A stretch of 64,000 nucleotides of DNA from Mesorhizobium erdmanii USDA 3471 (GTDB taxonomy: Bacteria; Pseudomonadota; Alphaproteobacteria; Rhizobiales; Rhizobiaceae). The stretch is from assembly GCF_000472705.1 (NCBI RefSeq), contig NZ_AXAE01000013.1, forward strand, positions 248,001 through 312,000, read 5' to 3'. The notes beneath the pieces were generated by a model, which made no database searches, had not been told where the DNA came from, and saw only the letters and a list, made by a program, of their open reading frames with translations. A program made the position numbers and the translations under genes. Positions 8,764 to 18,432 of this stretch are shown here, in pieces (within the stretch, counting starts at the first letter, position 1; each line of letters starts with the position of its first letter).

Positions 8764-10017
8764 ATGACCCGTCGCTATTCCGCTCTGTCGCTGTTCAAGG
8801 AAGGCCTGGCCGGCCAGACCGGCTGGAAACAGGCGTGGCGCTCGCCCGAGCCGAAGCCATCCTACGACGCTATCGTCATCGGCGGCGGCGGCCACGGGCT
8901 GGCGACGGCCTACTACCTGGCCAAGAACCACAACATCTCCAGGGTTGCCGTGCTGGAGAAGGGCTGGATCGGCGGCGGCAACACCGGCCGCAACACGACC
9001 GTGGTGCGCTCCAACTATTATTATCCGGAAAGCGTCGAGCTCTATGGGTTGGCGCACCGTCTCTATGAGGGCCTGTCAAAGGATTTGAACTACAATGTCA
9101 TGCTGTCGCAGCGCGGCATGATCAATCTGTGTCACTCGACCGCCGAGATGGAGATCGGCGCGCGCACCGTCAACGCCATGCAGATCAACTGCATCGATGC
9201 GGAGCTGTTTTCACCCGAGGATGTGCGCCGCGTGGCGCCGATCTACAACTTCTCCCCGGATGCGCGCTTCCCGGTGTTCGGCGGCATCTGGCAAGGCCGC
9301 GCCGGAACGGCCCGCCACGATGCTGTCGCCTGGGGCTATGCGCGGGCGGCGAGCCGGCTCGGCGTCGACATCATCCAGAATTGCGAGATCACCGATTTCA
9401 TCATCGAAGGCGGCCGATGCCGCGGCGTGCAGACGACGCGCGGCCCCATCCGCGCCGAGCGCGTCGGCATGGCGGTGGCCGGGCACTCTTCCGTGTTGGC
9501 GGCCAAGGCTGGCTTCCGGCTGCCGATCAATTCCTATGCGTTGCAAGCCTGCGTTTCCGAGCCGGTCAAGCCGATCCTCGACACGGTGGTGCTGTCGCCC
9601 GGCTGCGGCGTCTATGTCAGCCAGTCGGACAAGGGCGAGATCGTCATCGGCGGCGGGCTCGACCGCATCCCCTCCTATGCGCAGCGCGGCAATCTGCCGA
9701 CATTGGAGGCGGTGATCGCCGGCGTGTTGGAGATGTTCCCGATTTTCGGCCAGCTCAAGCTGATGCGGCAATGGGCGGGCATCGTCGACGTCGTGCCGGA
9801 CTCCTCGCCGATCATCGGTCCCTCGCCGCTGCCCAATCTCTTCCTCAATTGCGGCTGGGGCACAGGCGGCTTCAAGGCCATTCCCGCCGGCGGGACGCTG
9901 CTGGCGAACCTACTGGCGACCGGCAAGCACAACGACGTCAGCCGTCCCTTCGATCTCGACCGCTTCGCCAGCGGACGGCTTATCGATGAAGCGGCCGGCT
10001 CCGGCATCGCGCACTGA
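8764..10017 (+). CDS. soxB: Sarcosine oxidase beta subunit
   Basis: 417 residues, the usual length of the beta subunit of heterotetrameric sarcosine oxidase, which holds FAD and the covalent FMN and demethylates sarcosine to glycine. Seen are the FAD motif VIGGGGHGLATAYYL at about 38-52, GGNTGRNTTVVRSNY, and His185 in ARHDAVAW, the position of the FMN-linked histidine in characterised enzymes. It is first of soxBDAG, followed nine bases later by soxD. Since soxA is frameshifted, this subunit may be made without a complete partner. Confidence 0.93.
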   Translation: MTRRYSALSLFKEGLAGQTGWKQAWRSPEPKPSYDAIVIGGGGHGLATAYYLAKNHNISRVAVLEKGWIGGGNTGRNTTVVRSNYYYPESVELYGLAHRLYEGLSKDLNYNVMLSQRGMINLCHSTAEMEIGARTVNAMQINCIDAELFSPEDVRRVAPIYNFSPDARFPVFGGIWQGRAGTARHDAVAWGYARAASRLGVDIIQNCEITDFIIEGGRCRGVQTTRGPIRAERVGMAVAGHSSVLAAKAGFRLPINSYALQACVSEPVKPILDTVVLSPGCGVYVSQSDKGEIVIGGGLDRIPSYAQRGNLPTLEAVIAGVLEMFPIFGQLKLMRQWAGIVDVVPDSSPIIGPSPLPNLFLNCGWGTGGFKAIPAGGTLLANLLATGKHNDVSRPFDLDRFASGRLIDEAAGSGIAH

Positions 10018-10026
10018 GGTTTATTG

Positions 10027-10293
10027 ATGCAGCTCTTCCCATGCCCGTTCTGCGGCCCGCGCGACGAAACCGAATTCCACTATGGTGGCGATGCCGGCAA
10101 TGTCAGGCCCGACGGTGCCGACGTGCCGATCGACCGCTGGGCCGGATATCTCTACCTGCGCGGCAATCCGAAAGGCACGGCGCGCGAGATCTGGGTGCAT
10201 ATGAACTGCGGCGAGTTCTTTGTCATGGAACGCGACACCGTCACGCACAAGGTGCTGTCCTCGACCGCCCTTGGCGGGGAGCACGCGGCGTGA
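10027..10293 (+). CDS. soxD: Sarcosine oxidase delta subunit
   Basis: 88 residues. The delta subunit is a small zinc protein of the heterotetramer; the ligands Cys6, Cys9 (CPFC), His58 and Cys61 (HMNC) are all present. ATG 10027 is preferred to the in-frame TTG just before it. Its stop overlaps the soxA GTG start as GTGA, so translation of soxA is probably coupled to it. Confidence 0.93.
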   Translation: MQLFPCPFCGPRDETEFHYGGDAGNVRPDGADVPIDRWAGYLYLRGNPKGTAREIWVHMNCGEFFVMERDTVTHKVLSSTALGGEHAA

Positions 10294-13152
10294 CCGCCTC
10301 GCGTCTCGCCACCGGCGGCAGCGCCATCGACCGGTCGCTTGCGATCCGGTTCAGCTTCGATGGCAGAACCGTCAACGGTTTTGTCGGCGACACCATCGCC
10401 TCCGCCCTGCTTGCCAACGATGTCGCGATTGTCGGCCGCAGTTTCAAATATCACCGGCCGCGCGGCATCTGGGGTGCCGGCGTTGAGGAGCCGAACGCAC
10501 TGGTCGATGTCGGCGGCCCCCAATCGACACCGAACACGCGCGCCACGACCGAGCCCGCGCGCGACGGGCTGGTGGCGAAAAGCGTCAACGCGACGCCCAA
10601 TGCGCTGGCCGACCGCAATGCCTTCCTCGACCGCTTCTCGCGCTTCATCCCGGCGGCATTCTACTACAAGACCTTCATGTGGCCGGACTGGCATATGTTC
10701 GAGCCGCGCATCCGCGCCATGGCCGGACTAGGCAAGGTCGACACGGACTGGACGTCGCCGGGCATCGCGGACCAGATCAACCATCACTGCGACGTGTTGG
10801 TGGTCGGCGCCGGACCGGCCGGACTGGCGGCGGCCAGGCTAGCGGCCGGTGCGGGTCTCGCCGTCACGTTGGTCGACGAGCAACAGAGATTGGGCGGATC
10901 GCTCGGTCATCGCGCATGCGAGATCGACGACAAGCCGGCAGCGACCTGGATCGAAGAAACGGTTGCGGAGCTTGCCTCCGGTGGTCACCTGATCCTGCCT
11001 TCGACCACCGCCTTCGGCATTTACGACCACAATCTGGTCGGGCTGAACCAGCGTCATTTCGATGGCCGGCGCGACACGCTGTGGCGGGTTCGGCCGCGCC
11101 AGATCGTGCTGGCGACCGGCGCCATCGAGCGGCCGCTGCCCTTCGCCAACAACGACCTGCCGGGCATCCTGTCGGCGGATGCGGCGCTCGCCTATCTCCG
11201 GCGCCATGCGGTGCTGGTCGGCCGGCGCGTCGTCGTCGCCACCAACAATGACAGCGCTTACGAGGTTGCGGGCGCGCTTGCGGAGGCCGGGGCCGAAGTG
11301 ACGCTTGTCGACATCAGGCGCGACGGCATGCCCGCCACACCGGCCAAAGCGCGGCCGATCACCGGGCGGGCGCTTGCCGCCGCCAAGGGCAGTCTTCGCG
11401 TCGAAGGCGTGACGCTGGACGACGGGACCAGGCTCGATGCCGACTGCGTGCTGGTCTCGGGCGGCTGGACGCCGACCATTCATCTGTTCGGCCAGGCCAA
11501 GGGCAAGCTCGCCTGGAGCGAGGCACGCGCCGCCTTTCTGCCCGGCGATCCGGTCGATGGCATTTCCGTGGCCGGCGCCGCCGCCGGCGCGGTCTCCCTG
11601 TCGGAAGTGTTCGAAGGCGCGCAGAAAGCCGTTGCATCGCTCGGCAACACGAAAGCAGCGGTGCCGCGCAGCACCGGTTCGGACGCGACGGCCGGCCTGA
11701 CAGCGGCCTGGCCGACACCGGGATCGAAGGGCCGCATCTGGATCGACTACCAGAACGACGTGACGGTGAAGGACGTCGAACTGGCGGCGCGCGAGAACTT
11801 CGTCTCGGTCGAGCACCTCAAGCGCTACACCACGCTCGGCATGGCGACCGACCAGGGCAAGACCTCCAACCTGCCCGGCCTGGCGCTGATGGCCGGGATT
11901 ACCGGCCGCACCGTGCCGGAGGTCGGCACCACCACCTACCGTCCGCCCTTTACGCCGGTTCCGCTGGCGAGCTTTGCCGGCGCGCGCCTTGGGGAACTGA
12001 TGGCGCCGGTGCGTCGGCTGCCGCTTGAAAACGTGCACCGCGCCGGCGGCGCCGTCTTCCAGGAATATGGCGGCTGGCTGCGGCCCGCCCATTACGGCGG
12101 TCGCGCCGCCGACGCGGATCGCGCCGTCCAGGATGAGGCGCGGGGTGCCCGCCAGTCGGTCGCGCTGTTCGATGGTTCGACGCTGGGGAAGATCGAGGTG
12201 ATCGGACCGAAGGCCGCCGAATTCGTCGATTTCCTCTACTACAACACCATGTCGACGCTGAAACCCGGCCGCTGCCGCTACGGCTTCATGCTGTCGGAAA
12301 ACGGCGTGGTCTTTGACGACGGCGTGCTGGTGCGGCTGGACGAGCATCGTTTCGTCGTGTCGTGCTCGTCCTCGCATGTCGCCTCAGTGCACGCGCGGCT
12401 GGAGGAATGGCGCCAGGACCGTTTTGGCCGCGACGCGGTCTATATCCACAACGCCACATCGGACATGGCGACGCTGACTGTCTCCGGACCGAACGCAAGG
12501 AAGCTGCTCGAAGCGGTCAATCTGGGCCTCTCGCTCGACGAGGCGGCTCTGCCGCATATGGCAATCGGCAATGGTACCTATGGCGGCGACGAGGTCCGCA
12601 TCACTCGCGTCAGCTTCACCGGCGACAGGAGCTACGAGGTCTCCATCCGCGCCGATCGCGCCGAGCCTTTGTGGGCACGTCTGCGTGAGGCAGGCCAGTC
12701 TCTCGATGCCGTCATCATCGGCCTCGAAGCGCTGCTTCATCGTCATCGGCAAGGACACGGACGGCACCACGCTGCCGCATGATCTCGGCAGCGAAGGCCC
12801 TCGCGCCAAACGGCAGACCGACTATGTCGGCCGCCGCTCGCTGTTCACCGAGGAGGCCTCGCGAAACAACCGCCTGCAGCTTGTCGGCCTGAGGGTGCCG
12901 CAGGGCGAAATGCCGTTGCCTACTGGGGCACATGGCATCAAGCGAGAGGGCGGCAGGCTGCACAGCCAGGGCTTTGTCACCTCGAGCTACCAGAGCCCGA
13001 CACTCGGCCGGCCGGTGGCGCTCGGCCTGATCGAGCGAGGTGCTGCCCGTCACGGCGAGACGATCGAAGTCCAGCATCTCGGCAAGGTCCGCACGGCAAC
13101 GATCGCCCCGCCTTGCGCCTTCGACCCGGCAGGAGACCGGCTCAATGCGTGA
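10290..13152 (+). pseudogene. soxA: Sarcosine oxidase alpha subunit, frameshifted near 12740
   Basis: GTG at 10290 overlaps the soxD stop. The first frame gives about 830 residues of normal alpha subunit: N-terminal ferredoxin-like part (SFKYHRPRGIWGAG), NAD-binding GAGPAGLAAARLAAGAG, and most of the folate-binding GcvT-like domain. After GLEALL it runs out of frame to a stop at 12782. The remainder continues in another frame from about 12745 (FIVIGKDTDGTTLPHDLG) to the TGA at 13152, which overlaps soxG. The family has a conserved xxLRAEKG stretch exactly at the break, so about 23 bases appear lost. The rest is intact, pointing to a recent lesion or an assembly error. If real, sarcosine oxidase is probably inactive. 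Confidence 0.85.
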
Positions 13153-13678
13153 TCTCGCGGAAAAATGGTCTGTCGCGCCGGACTGGAGGAACGTCACGAT
13201 CGAGGTGCCGGGGCTCAAGATAGGCGCGGTTGCCGGGCTGCACCAACGCCTGGTCAGCGGCGACCTCGCGGCATGGGCCGAGGCATCCAGTTTCGATGGA
13301 ATGGCCCTCGGGGCATTCGGCCTGGCGGAAGGCATGCGCTATTCGGTCCGTCTGGCGCGCGACCGTCTGCTTGCCGTGTCCACCACGCCCATCGGCATGG
13401 CGACGGGATGGTTCAGCCAGGGTTTTGCGGTGACCGGGATCAGCGCCGGGTTGCAGGTATTCGAAGTCGGAGGCGTGGGGCTCGATGCTTTCATCGCACG
13501 CGGGACGACGTTCGACCCCAGGCAGCCAAGCGCCAGCGCGGCACTGTCCTTCGCCGGGATCAGCGCCATCGCCTATCGCCATGAAAGCAGCCTGCGCATC
13601 CATGTCGATCGTGGTCTTGCGGCCTATCTCTGGACGTGGATGGAGCAGGCTGCCGGCCACATCGCGGCCGGAAAGTAG
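13145..13678 (+). CDS. soxG: Sarcosine oxidase gamma subunit
   Basis: 177 residues, the usual size of the gamma subunit, a GcvT-like half-domain that packs on the alpha and beta subunits. ATG 13145 overlaps the soxA stop by eight bases, the tight packing typical of soxBDAG, and the protein starts MRDLAEKW. Sequence is less conserved than the other subunits, so the call leans on position and length. No folate gene (purU, folD or glyA) follows, unlike many sox operons; the next gene faces the other way. Confidence 0.88.
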   Translation: MRDLAEKWSVAPDWRNVTIEVPGLKIGAVAGLHQRLVSGDLAAWAEASSFDGMALGAFGLAEGMRYSVRLARDRLLAVSTTPIGMATGWFSQGFAVTGISAGLQVFEVGGVGLDAFIARGTTFDPRQPSASAALSFAGISAIAYRHESSLRIHVDRGLAAYLWTWMEQAAGHIAAGK

Positions 13679-13687
13679 CCCGCACGC

Positions 13688-14173
13688 TCAGAGCGTGAAG
13701 GACCAGAACAGGCAGGCGAGCGTTGCGGCGGCAAAAATCACGAAGAACAGGCTGCGCAGGAGCACGTTGCGGCGCAATTCGTTCATGACGAAGTGGCAGC
13801 CGACGATGGCCACGGCGAACAGGAAACGCCAGTTGAGCAGCGCCGAAAGCATGCCGCTCTGGCCGAAGGCCCATCTGGCGACAAGGCCTCCGAAAATGGT
13901 GGCAAACAGCACGATCACCGCCCAGAAGATCGCATCGGCGGCATGGGTGAGGACGATGCTCGCCACCCTGATCGGCAGGATCATCATCAGCATGGCGCTG
14001 AAGAAATAGACTGCCGCCAGCGGGATGAAGGTCGCGGCATCGGCAATGTTGTCGAGGCGCCGCGCACCGATCACGCCATAGGGATAGCCGTGCCGGGCGA
14101 CGGCAAGGCTCAGCGCCATGAGCAGAGCGGTGAACACCGCGACCAGGGCGAAGGACGAGAGGGCTTTGCTCAT
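13688..14173 (-). CDS. Conserved membrane protein, unknown function
   Basis: 161 residues with four to five hydrophobic segments (about residues 5-25, 45-68, 72-96, 110-128 and 138-158) and few charged residues, so an inner-membrane protein. I do not recognise a named family. ATG 14173 is preceded by AGGAACATC. It converges on soxG, with nine bases between stop codons, and is separated by 100 bases from the sulfur operon on the same strand. A perfect seven-base hairpin (14239-14256) lies in that gap. Nothing ties it to either neighbour. Confidence 0.7.
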   Translation of the reverse strand: MSKALSSFALVAVFTALLMALSLAVARHGYPYGVIGARRLDNIADAATFIPLAAVYFFSAMLMMILPIRVASIVLTHAADAIFWAVIVLFATIFGGLVARWAFGQSGMLSALLNWRFLFAVAIVGCHFVMNELRRNVLLRSLFFVIFAAATLACLFWSFTL

Positions 14174-14238
14174 GATGTTCCTGTCCAGTGCGAATCAGAC
14201 AGGAACCGTTTTATCGGGCGGTCGTAAATTGCACGTAA

Positions 14239-14256
14239 GCACGGCAAGCGCCGTGC
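14239..14256 (-). terminator. Short hairpin after msuE
   Basis: GCACGGC and GCCGTGC form a perfect seven-base stem with an AAGC loop, 18 bases past the msuE stop on the minus strand. No strong T-run follows, so it may be a weak terminator or an RNA-stabilising hairpin at the end of the sulfur operon. Confidence 0.35.
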
Positions 14257-14273
14257 GGATCTCGATCGGCGCA

Positions 14274-14834
14274 CTACTCGGCGGCGATCCGGCCGGACGC
14301 GCGGTTGGCCAGTACGAAACCGACCTCGTCCACCGCCTGCGCGGCGCGCTTCAGGATCGCCTCGGAGCGAAGCGCGCCGTCGGTGAAATCCTTGTCAGTG
14401 GCGTAGACCGCGGTCGGCAAGGCAAAGGCCTCGAAGAAGCCGAACAAAGGCCTGAGCTGATGCTCGACGATCAGGGCATGACGCTCGCCGCCGCCGGTCG
14501 CGGTCAGAAGGACCGGCTTGCCGCGCAGCGCGGCCGGATCGATCAGATCGAAGAAGTGCTTGAACAGGCCGGTGTAGCTGCCCTTGTAGGTGGGCGAGCC
14601 GACCACCAGGACGTCGGCGGCGAGAACCCGCGACAGGATTTCTTGACCCCGCGCGTCGAGATCGCGGGCCCATCGTGCGGTGCCGAGCGATGGGCCGACA
14701 TCCTCGATGTCGTAGGTGCTTGCCGACAGGCCGTGCTGGACGGCGATATCCCTGGTGACGAGGTCGACGAAGGCGCGCGTCTTGGACGGCCGTGTGATGT
14801 TGCCGGAAAAGCCGACGACTGTTGGGTTTGACAT
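14274..14834 (-). CDS. msuE: NAD(P)H:FMN reductase of organosulfur oxidation
   Basis: 186 residues, the same length as Pseudomonas MsuE. It supplies FMNH2 to two-component monooxygenases. Flavodoxin-like fold with SGNITRPSKT at the N-terminus, the FMN-site region SPTYKGSYTGLFKHFFDLID, and TATGGGERHALIVEHQLRP, all close to MsuE/SsuE. Start ATG 14834 has AGAGG upstream. It is the last gene of the operon sfnG-livGHMKF-sfnB-msuE (61 bases after sfnB) and would feed SfnG, the SfnB-like enzyme and the SsuD-like enzyme further up. Confidence 0.9.
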   Translation of the reverse strand: MSNPTVVGFSGNITRPSKTRAFVDLVTRDIAVQHGLSASTYDIEDVGPSLGTARWARDLDARGQEILSRVLAADVLVVGSPTYKGSYTGLFKHFFDLIDPAALRGKPVLLTATGGGERHALIVEHQLRPLFGFFEAFALPTAVYATDKDFTDGALRSEAILKRAAQAVDEVGFVLANRASGRIAAE

Positions 14835-14895
14835 GGCGGTGGCCTCTTGATGGTCGAAAAATTGTTGTGTCGGGCTCGCGCCCGCCATCGGAAAA

Positions 14896-16143
14896 TCAGC
14901 TCCAGGCGTGTAGCGGCGGATTCTCGCCGTTGAGGAAATACTTGCCGAGGATCGAGTATTTCCAGCGTACCGGGTCGTGCAGCGTGTGGGTGCGCGCATT
15001 GCGCCAGTGGCGGTCGAGATTGTGCTCGGCCAGCGTCGAGCGGGTGCCGGCCAGTTCGAACAGTTTGTTGGTGGCGGCGATGGCAATCTCGGTCGACAAT
15101 ATCTTGGCTTCCGCGGTAACGATCTGCGCATGCGCGACCGTTTCCGCCGTCGGCTCGGCCACAGCCTTGTCGATGGCGTAGCCGGCCCTCTCGAGCAGCG
15201 CCTGCGCCGCGTGCAGGCGCAGTGTCAGGTCGCCGATCGCCTGGATGGTGTAGGGGTCGTCCCAGGCATTGTCGACGCCGCTGTCGATCCAGGCGCGGCT
15301 CCTGGTCCTGACGAAGTGGACCGTCTCGTCGATCGCCGCCTGGGCGATGCCGGTGTCGACGGCCACCTGGATGATCTGGAAAATGGCGCCGTCGGCGGTC
15401 GGCTTGTCGTAGCCCTTGTAGCCCGGCACCAAGTGCGTCTTCGGCACCTTGACGTTGTCGATGATGACCGTGCCCGAGAGCGTCGTGCGCTGGCCGAAGC
15501 TCGACCAGTCGTCAATGACGGTCAGGCCCGGCGCGCCGCGATCGGCGATGGCGTACCAGGCGCGGCCCTCGTCATCGAGCGCCACGATCGGTACCAGATG
15601 GGCAAGCAGCGCGCCGGAGGAATAGAATTTGCGGCCGTTGACAACGACATGGTCGCTGGCGTCGGTGAAGCGGGTTTCGAAATCGGCGGCGCGCTTGGAG
15701 CCGAACTCGGAAAAGGCATTGCCGAACCGCGTGCCCTTCAGCGCTTCGGCAAACAGGAGCTTCTGCTGCTCGATGTCCGACACGGTGCGGATGGCGGCGA
15801 CGACGCCGAGATGGTTCTGCGCCACCTGCCCGATCGAGGAATCCGCCGCCGAGATGATCTCGACCACCTTGGCCAGCGTCACATAGGACAGTTCGGGGCC
15901 GCCGAACGCCTTGGGCACGTTGATCGACCACAGGCCGCTTTGCGAGAACGCGTCGAGCTCGGCGACCGGCCAGATCCTGTCGCGGTCGCGCTTCGACGAC
16001 TCCTTGACGAATTCGGCGGCCAGCGCATGGGCGACGGCGATCGCCTCGGCGTCGCTCTTGATGATGTGCGCCGGCACTGATGGCCTTGCGACGGGCGGGA
16101 CTGCGGCGGAAGCCTGGTCGGTCTTGACGGTCGAGACGGTCAT
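14896..16143 (-). CDS. sfnB: SfnB/MsuC-type flavin monooxygenase (acyl-CoA-dehydrogenase fold)
   Basis: 415 residues of the DszC/SfnB group, acyl-CoA-dehydrogenase-fold flavoproteins that oxygenate small organosulfur compounds with FMNH2. Recognisable are VPKAFGGPELSYVTLAKVVE near 78-97, QVAQNHLGVVAAI, FYSSGALLAHL and the C-terminal ELAGTRSTLAEHNLDRHWRN. No cysteine or CoA-binding pattern suggests true fatty-acid work. In Pseudomonas the closely related MsuC converts methanesulfinate to methanesulfonate; that step is otherwise missing here, so this gene probably fills it, although SfnB and MsuC cannot be told apart by eye. AAGGAG lies before ATG 16143; livF ends 23 bases upstream. Confidence 0.82.
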   Translation of the reverse strand: MTVSTVKTDQASAAVPPVARPSVPAHIIKSDAEAIAVAHALAAEFVKESSKRDRDRIWPVAELDAFSQSGLWSINVPKAFGGPELSYVTLAKVVEIISAADSSIGQVAQNHLGVVAAIRTVSDIEQQKLLFAEALKGTRFGNAFSEFGSKRAADFETRFTDASDHVVVNGRKFYSSGALLAHLVPIVALDDEGRAWYAIADRGAPGLTVIDDWSSFGQRTTLSGTVIIDNVKVPKTHLVPGYKGYDKPTADGAIFQIIQVAVDTGIAQAAIDETVHFVRTRSRAWIDSGVDNAWDDPYTIQAIGDLTLRLHAAQALLERAGYAIDKAVAEPTAETVAHAQIVTAEAKILSTEIAIAATNKLFELAGTRSTLAEHNLDRHWRNARTHTLHDPVRWKYSILGKYFLNGENPPLHAWS

Positions 16144-16166
16144 TTCACTGCTCCTTCGGATTTGGT

Positions 16167-16958
16167 TCAGGCAACGGCATGGAGATGGGTCGGTTTGGCG
16201 GCGGGCGATGGCTGCTGGCCGAGGTAGAGCGCCCGTATATCCTCGCGCTGGCGAAGGTCGGCGGCGGTGCCGGAAAGCACGGAGACGCCGTTTTCGAGCA
16301 CCGTGGCATGGTCGGCGTAGCGAAGCGCAACCGCCGAGTTCTGTTCGGCGACCAGGATCGAGAGGCCTGTCTCGCGGTTGAGTTTGCGCAGCGTCTGGAA
16401 GATGTCCTGGACGATCAGCGGGGCGAGCCCCATCGACGGCTCGTCCAGCACCAGCAGGCGCGGCCGCGACATCAGCGCCCGGCCGATGGCTGTCATCTGC
16501 TGTTCGCCGCCGGAGGTCAGGCCCGACAAGGTCCGGCGCTTTTCCTTCAGGCGCGGAAAAAAGGCATATATTCGTTCGAGGTCGGCGGCGATCTCGGCGC
16601 GGCGGCCGCTGCGGCCAATGCCGCCGGCGACCAGATTGTCCTCGACGCTGAGGCTCTTGAAGCAGTGACGGCCTTCCAGCACCTGGACCAGCCCGGCGCG
16701 CACCAGGTCGCCCGGGCTGCGGCGCGAGAAATCCGAGCCGTCGAAGCGGATGGTGCCGGCATTGATCTGGCCGCGCTCGGCCGGCAGCAGGTTGGAGACG
16801 GCCTTCAGCGTGGTGGTCTTGCCCGCGCCATTGGCGCCGAGCAGCGCCAGGATCTCGCCGCGCCTGATCTCGAAACTGACGCCGTGCAACGCCGTGATGG
16901 CGTGGTTGTAGGTGGCGTGCACGGCGTCGACGGCAAGGATGATTTCGGTGTCGGGCAT
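16167..16958 (-). CDS. livF: ABC transporter ATP-binding protein, LivF type
   Basis: 263 residues, second ATPase of a branched-chain-amino-acid-type (HAAT) importer. Walker A is GANGAGKTT near residue 38. The signature region is LTSGGEQQMTAIGRALMSRP rather than a canonical LSGGQ, as is normal for LivF, and Walker B is LLVLDEPSMGLAP. It lies between livK and sfnB and so is placed in the organosulfur operon. A strong hairpin (16988-17023) separates it from the binding-protein gene upstream. The cargo is inferred to be an organosulfur compound from context, not from the protein. Confidence 0.88.
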   Translation of the reverse strand: MPDTEIILAVDAVHATYNHAITALHGVSFEIRRGEILALLGANGAGKTTTLKAVSNLLPAERGQINAGTIRFDGSDFSRRSPGDLVRAGLVQVLEGRHCFKSLSVEDNLVAGGIGRSGRRAEIAADLERIYAFFPRLKEKRRTLSGLTSGGEQQMTAIGRALMSRPRLLVLDEPSMGLAPLIVQDIFQTLRKLNRETGLSILVAEQNSAVALRYADHATVLENGVSVLSGTAADLRQREDIRALYLGQQPSPAAKPTHLHAVA

Positions 16959-16987
16959 GACTGTTTTCCGTATGTCTCGAAACTGAC

Positions 16988-17023
16988 GGCCGGGCGCTGC
17001 GCAGGAATACGCGGCGCCCGGCC
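16988..17023 (-). promoter_or_regulatory. Intercistronic hairpin between livK and livF
   Basis: Perfect ten-base arms GGCCGGGCGC (16988-16997) and GCGCCCGGCC (17014-17023) with a 16-base loop, directly after the binding-protein stop. No T-run. It may protect the 3' end of the upstream mRNA, so that the periplasmic protein is made in excess over the membrane parts, as known for other ABC operons. Confidence 0.5.
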
Positions 17024-17029
17024 TTGCGA

Positions 17030-18367
17030 TCAGTTGGTGGTCACGGCGTTGGCATCATCCGCGGTGCGCAGCTTGATGCCCTTTTCCTTGGCATAGGCTT
17101 CGGCCGACTTTTCGATGATCGGCCGCAGCAGCGCCCAGTCCGGCGCGATCCAGTCGGAGACGACGTTCCACTTCTTGCCGTCCCACTGCTGGAAGGTCAC
17201 GTAGCCTTCGCCCTCGTGATTGTCCCAGCTGACGTTGATGGAGTGGAACAGGTCCTTGGCGCCGAGCGCCTCGACCTTGGCCGGATCGAGCTTGAGGTGT
17301 TCGAAGCCCCAGCGGACTTCGTCGCCGGTCAGCGTGCGGTGGCCGAACTTCTCCTGCGCGACACGGATCGCCTCGACATTCAGGATGCCGTTGACGATGC
17401 CGAGATTGTGGTAGACCGAGCCGATGCGGGACTTGTCCTCGAGGTTGCCCTTGCCGGCGTCGTAGACGGTCTTCACGATTTCCTTCACCACCGGATAGGA
17501 ATTGCCGGAGGCCTGGGTGGTGATGGCGGTGTAGCCCTTGGCGGCGTCGCCGGCGGGAATGACATCCTCTTCCGAGTTCGACCAGACATTGCCGACGATG
17601 TGGTCGACGGGATAGCCGACCTTGACCGCGGTCTTCAGCGCCACCGGGTTCATCACGCCCCAGCCGCGCAGGACGACGAAATCAGGCTTGGCGCGACGGA
17701 TGGTCAGCCATTGCGACTGCTGCTCGTTGCCGGGGTGCGGCACCTCGATCTGCTGAACGGTGAAGCCGTATTTCTGCGCCAGCAATTCGTAGATCGGGAT
17801 GGTCTCCTTGCCGTAGGGCGAGCCGTGATAGAGCACGACGATCTTCTTGCCCTTGAGCTTGTCGATGCCGCCTTCCTTCGAGGCGATGTGGTTCACGATT
17901 CCGGAAGTCTCGCTGTAGGGGTTGAGCAGCAGCGGGAAGACGTAGGGGAAAACGCGCCCGTCGGTGGAATCGGTGCGGCCGTGGTTGACCGTGATCAGCG
18001 GCACCTTGTCGGCGGTGATGCGGTCGATCATGGCGTAGGCGATACCAACCGAAAGCGGGTTCCAGGCGGCGGCGCCGGCACGGCTCTTCTGCCGCTCGTA
18101 GCATTCGACACCGCGCTCGACCTCGTACTGGGTCTCGCACTCGTCCCAGGTCAGCTTGACGCCGTTGACGCCGCCATCGCGGATGTTGATGAGGTTGAGG
18201 TAGTCGATGAAGCCGCCGAAGAAGCCGGTGCCGCCGGCCGCATAAGGCCCAACGCGATAGCTCTGTAGCGGGAAATACTGTTCGTCGGCGTGGGCGGCCG
18301 GCAAGGCCACCGACACGATCATCGCCGCGGACAGCGCCGCCGCCTTGATTGTGCTGAGGAACGTCAT
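17030..18367 (-). CDS. Periplasmic binding protein of a HAAT-type ABC transporter
   Basis: 445 residues, longer than the usual 370 of LivJ/LivK. The N-terminus MTFLSTIKAAALSAAMIVSV then ALPAAHADE is a clear signal peptide cut after AHA. The mature protein has the type I binding fold (GGFIDYLNLINIRDGGVNG, ECYERQKSRAGAAAWNPLS, RRAKPDFVVLRGWGVMNP). ATG 18367 has AGGAG upstream; the frame extends 38 codons further but would spoil the signal. Large members of this family often bind non-amino-acid ligands. In this operon the cargo is probably a sulfonate, sulfone or similar compound. Confidence 0.88.
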   Translation of the reverse strand: MTFLSTIKAAALSAAMIVSVALPAAHADEQYFPLQSYRVGPYAAGGTGFFGGFIDYLNLINIRDGGVNGVKLTWDECETQYEVERGVECYERQKSRAGAAAWNPLSVGIAYAMIDRITADKVPLITVNHGRTDSTDGRVFPYVFPLLLNPYSETSGIVNHIASKEGGIDKLKGKKIVVLYHGSPYGKETIPIYELLAQKYGFTVQQIEVPHPGNEQQSQWLTIRRAKPDFVVLRGWGVMNPVALKTAVKVGYPVDHIVGNVWSNSEEDVIPAGDAAKGYTAITTQASGNSYPVVKEIVKTVYDAGKGNLEDKSRIGSVYHNLGIVNGILNVEAIRVAQEKFGHRTLTGDEVRWGFEHLKLDPAKVEALGAKDLFHSINVSWDNHEGEGYVTFQQWDGKKWNVVSDWIAPDWALLRPIIEKSAEAYAKEKGIKLRTADDANAVTTN

Positions 18368-18432
18368 CGTCTGGAAACTCCTGAGATGGGCCGTCTTTGA
18401 TCCGGCCTCTGGTTGATTTTCGAATGGACTGT

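Noticed and set aside
12571..13152. A separate gene after soxA
   Set aside because: Its second half is the normal C-terminus of the alpha subunit in another frame; the first part is only frame overlap, so it is the frameshifted remainder.
14896..16143. Fatty-acid acyl-CoA dehydrogenase
   Set aside because: The sequence fits the DszC/SfnB branch and lies among organosulfur genes; no beta-oxidation gene is near.
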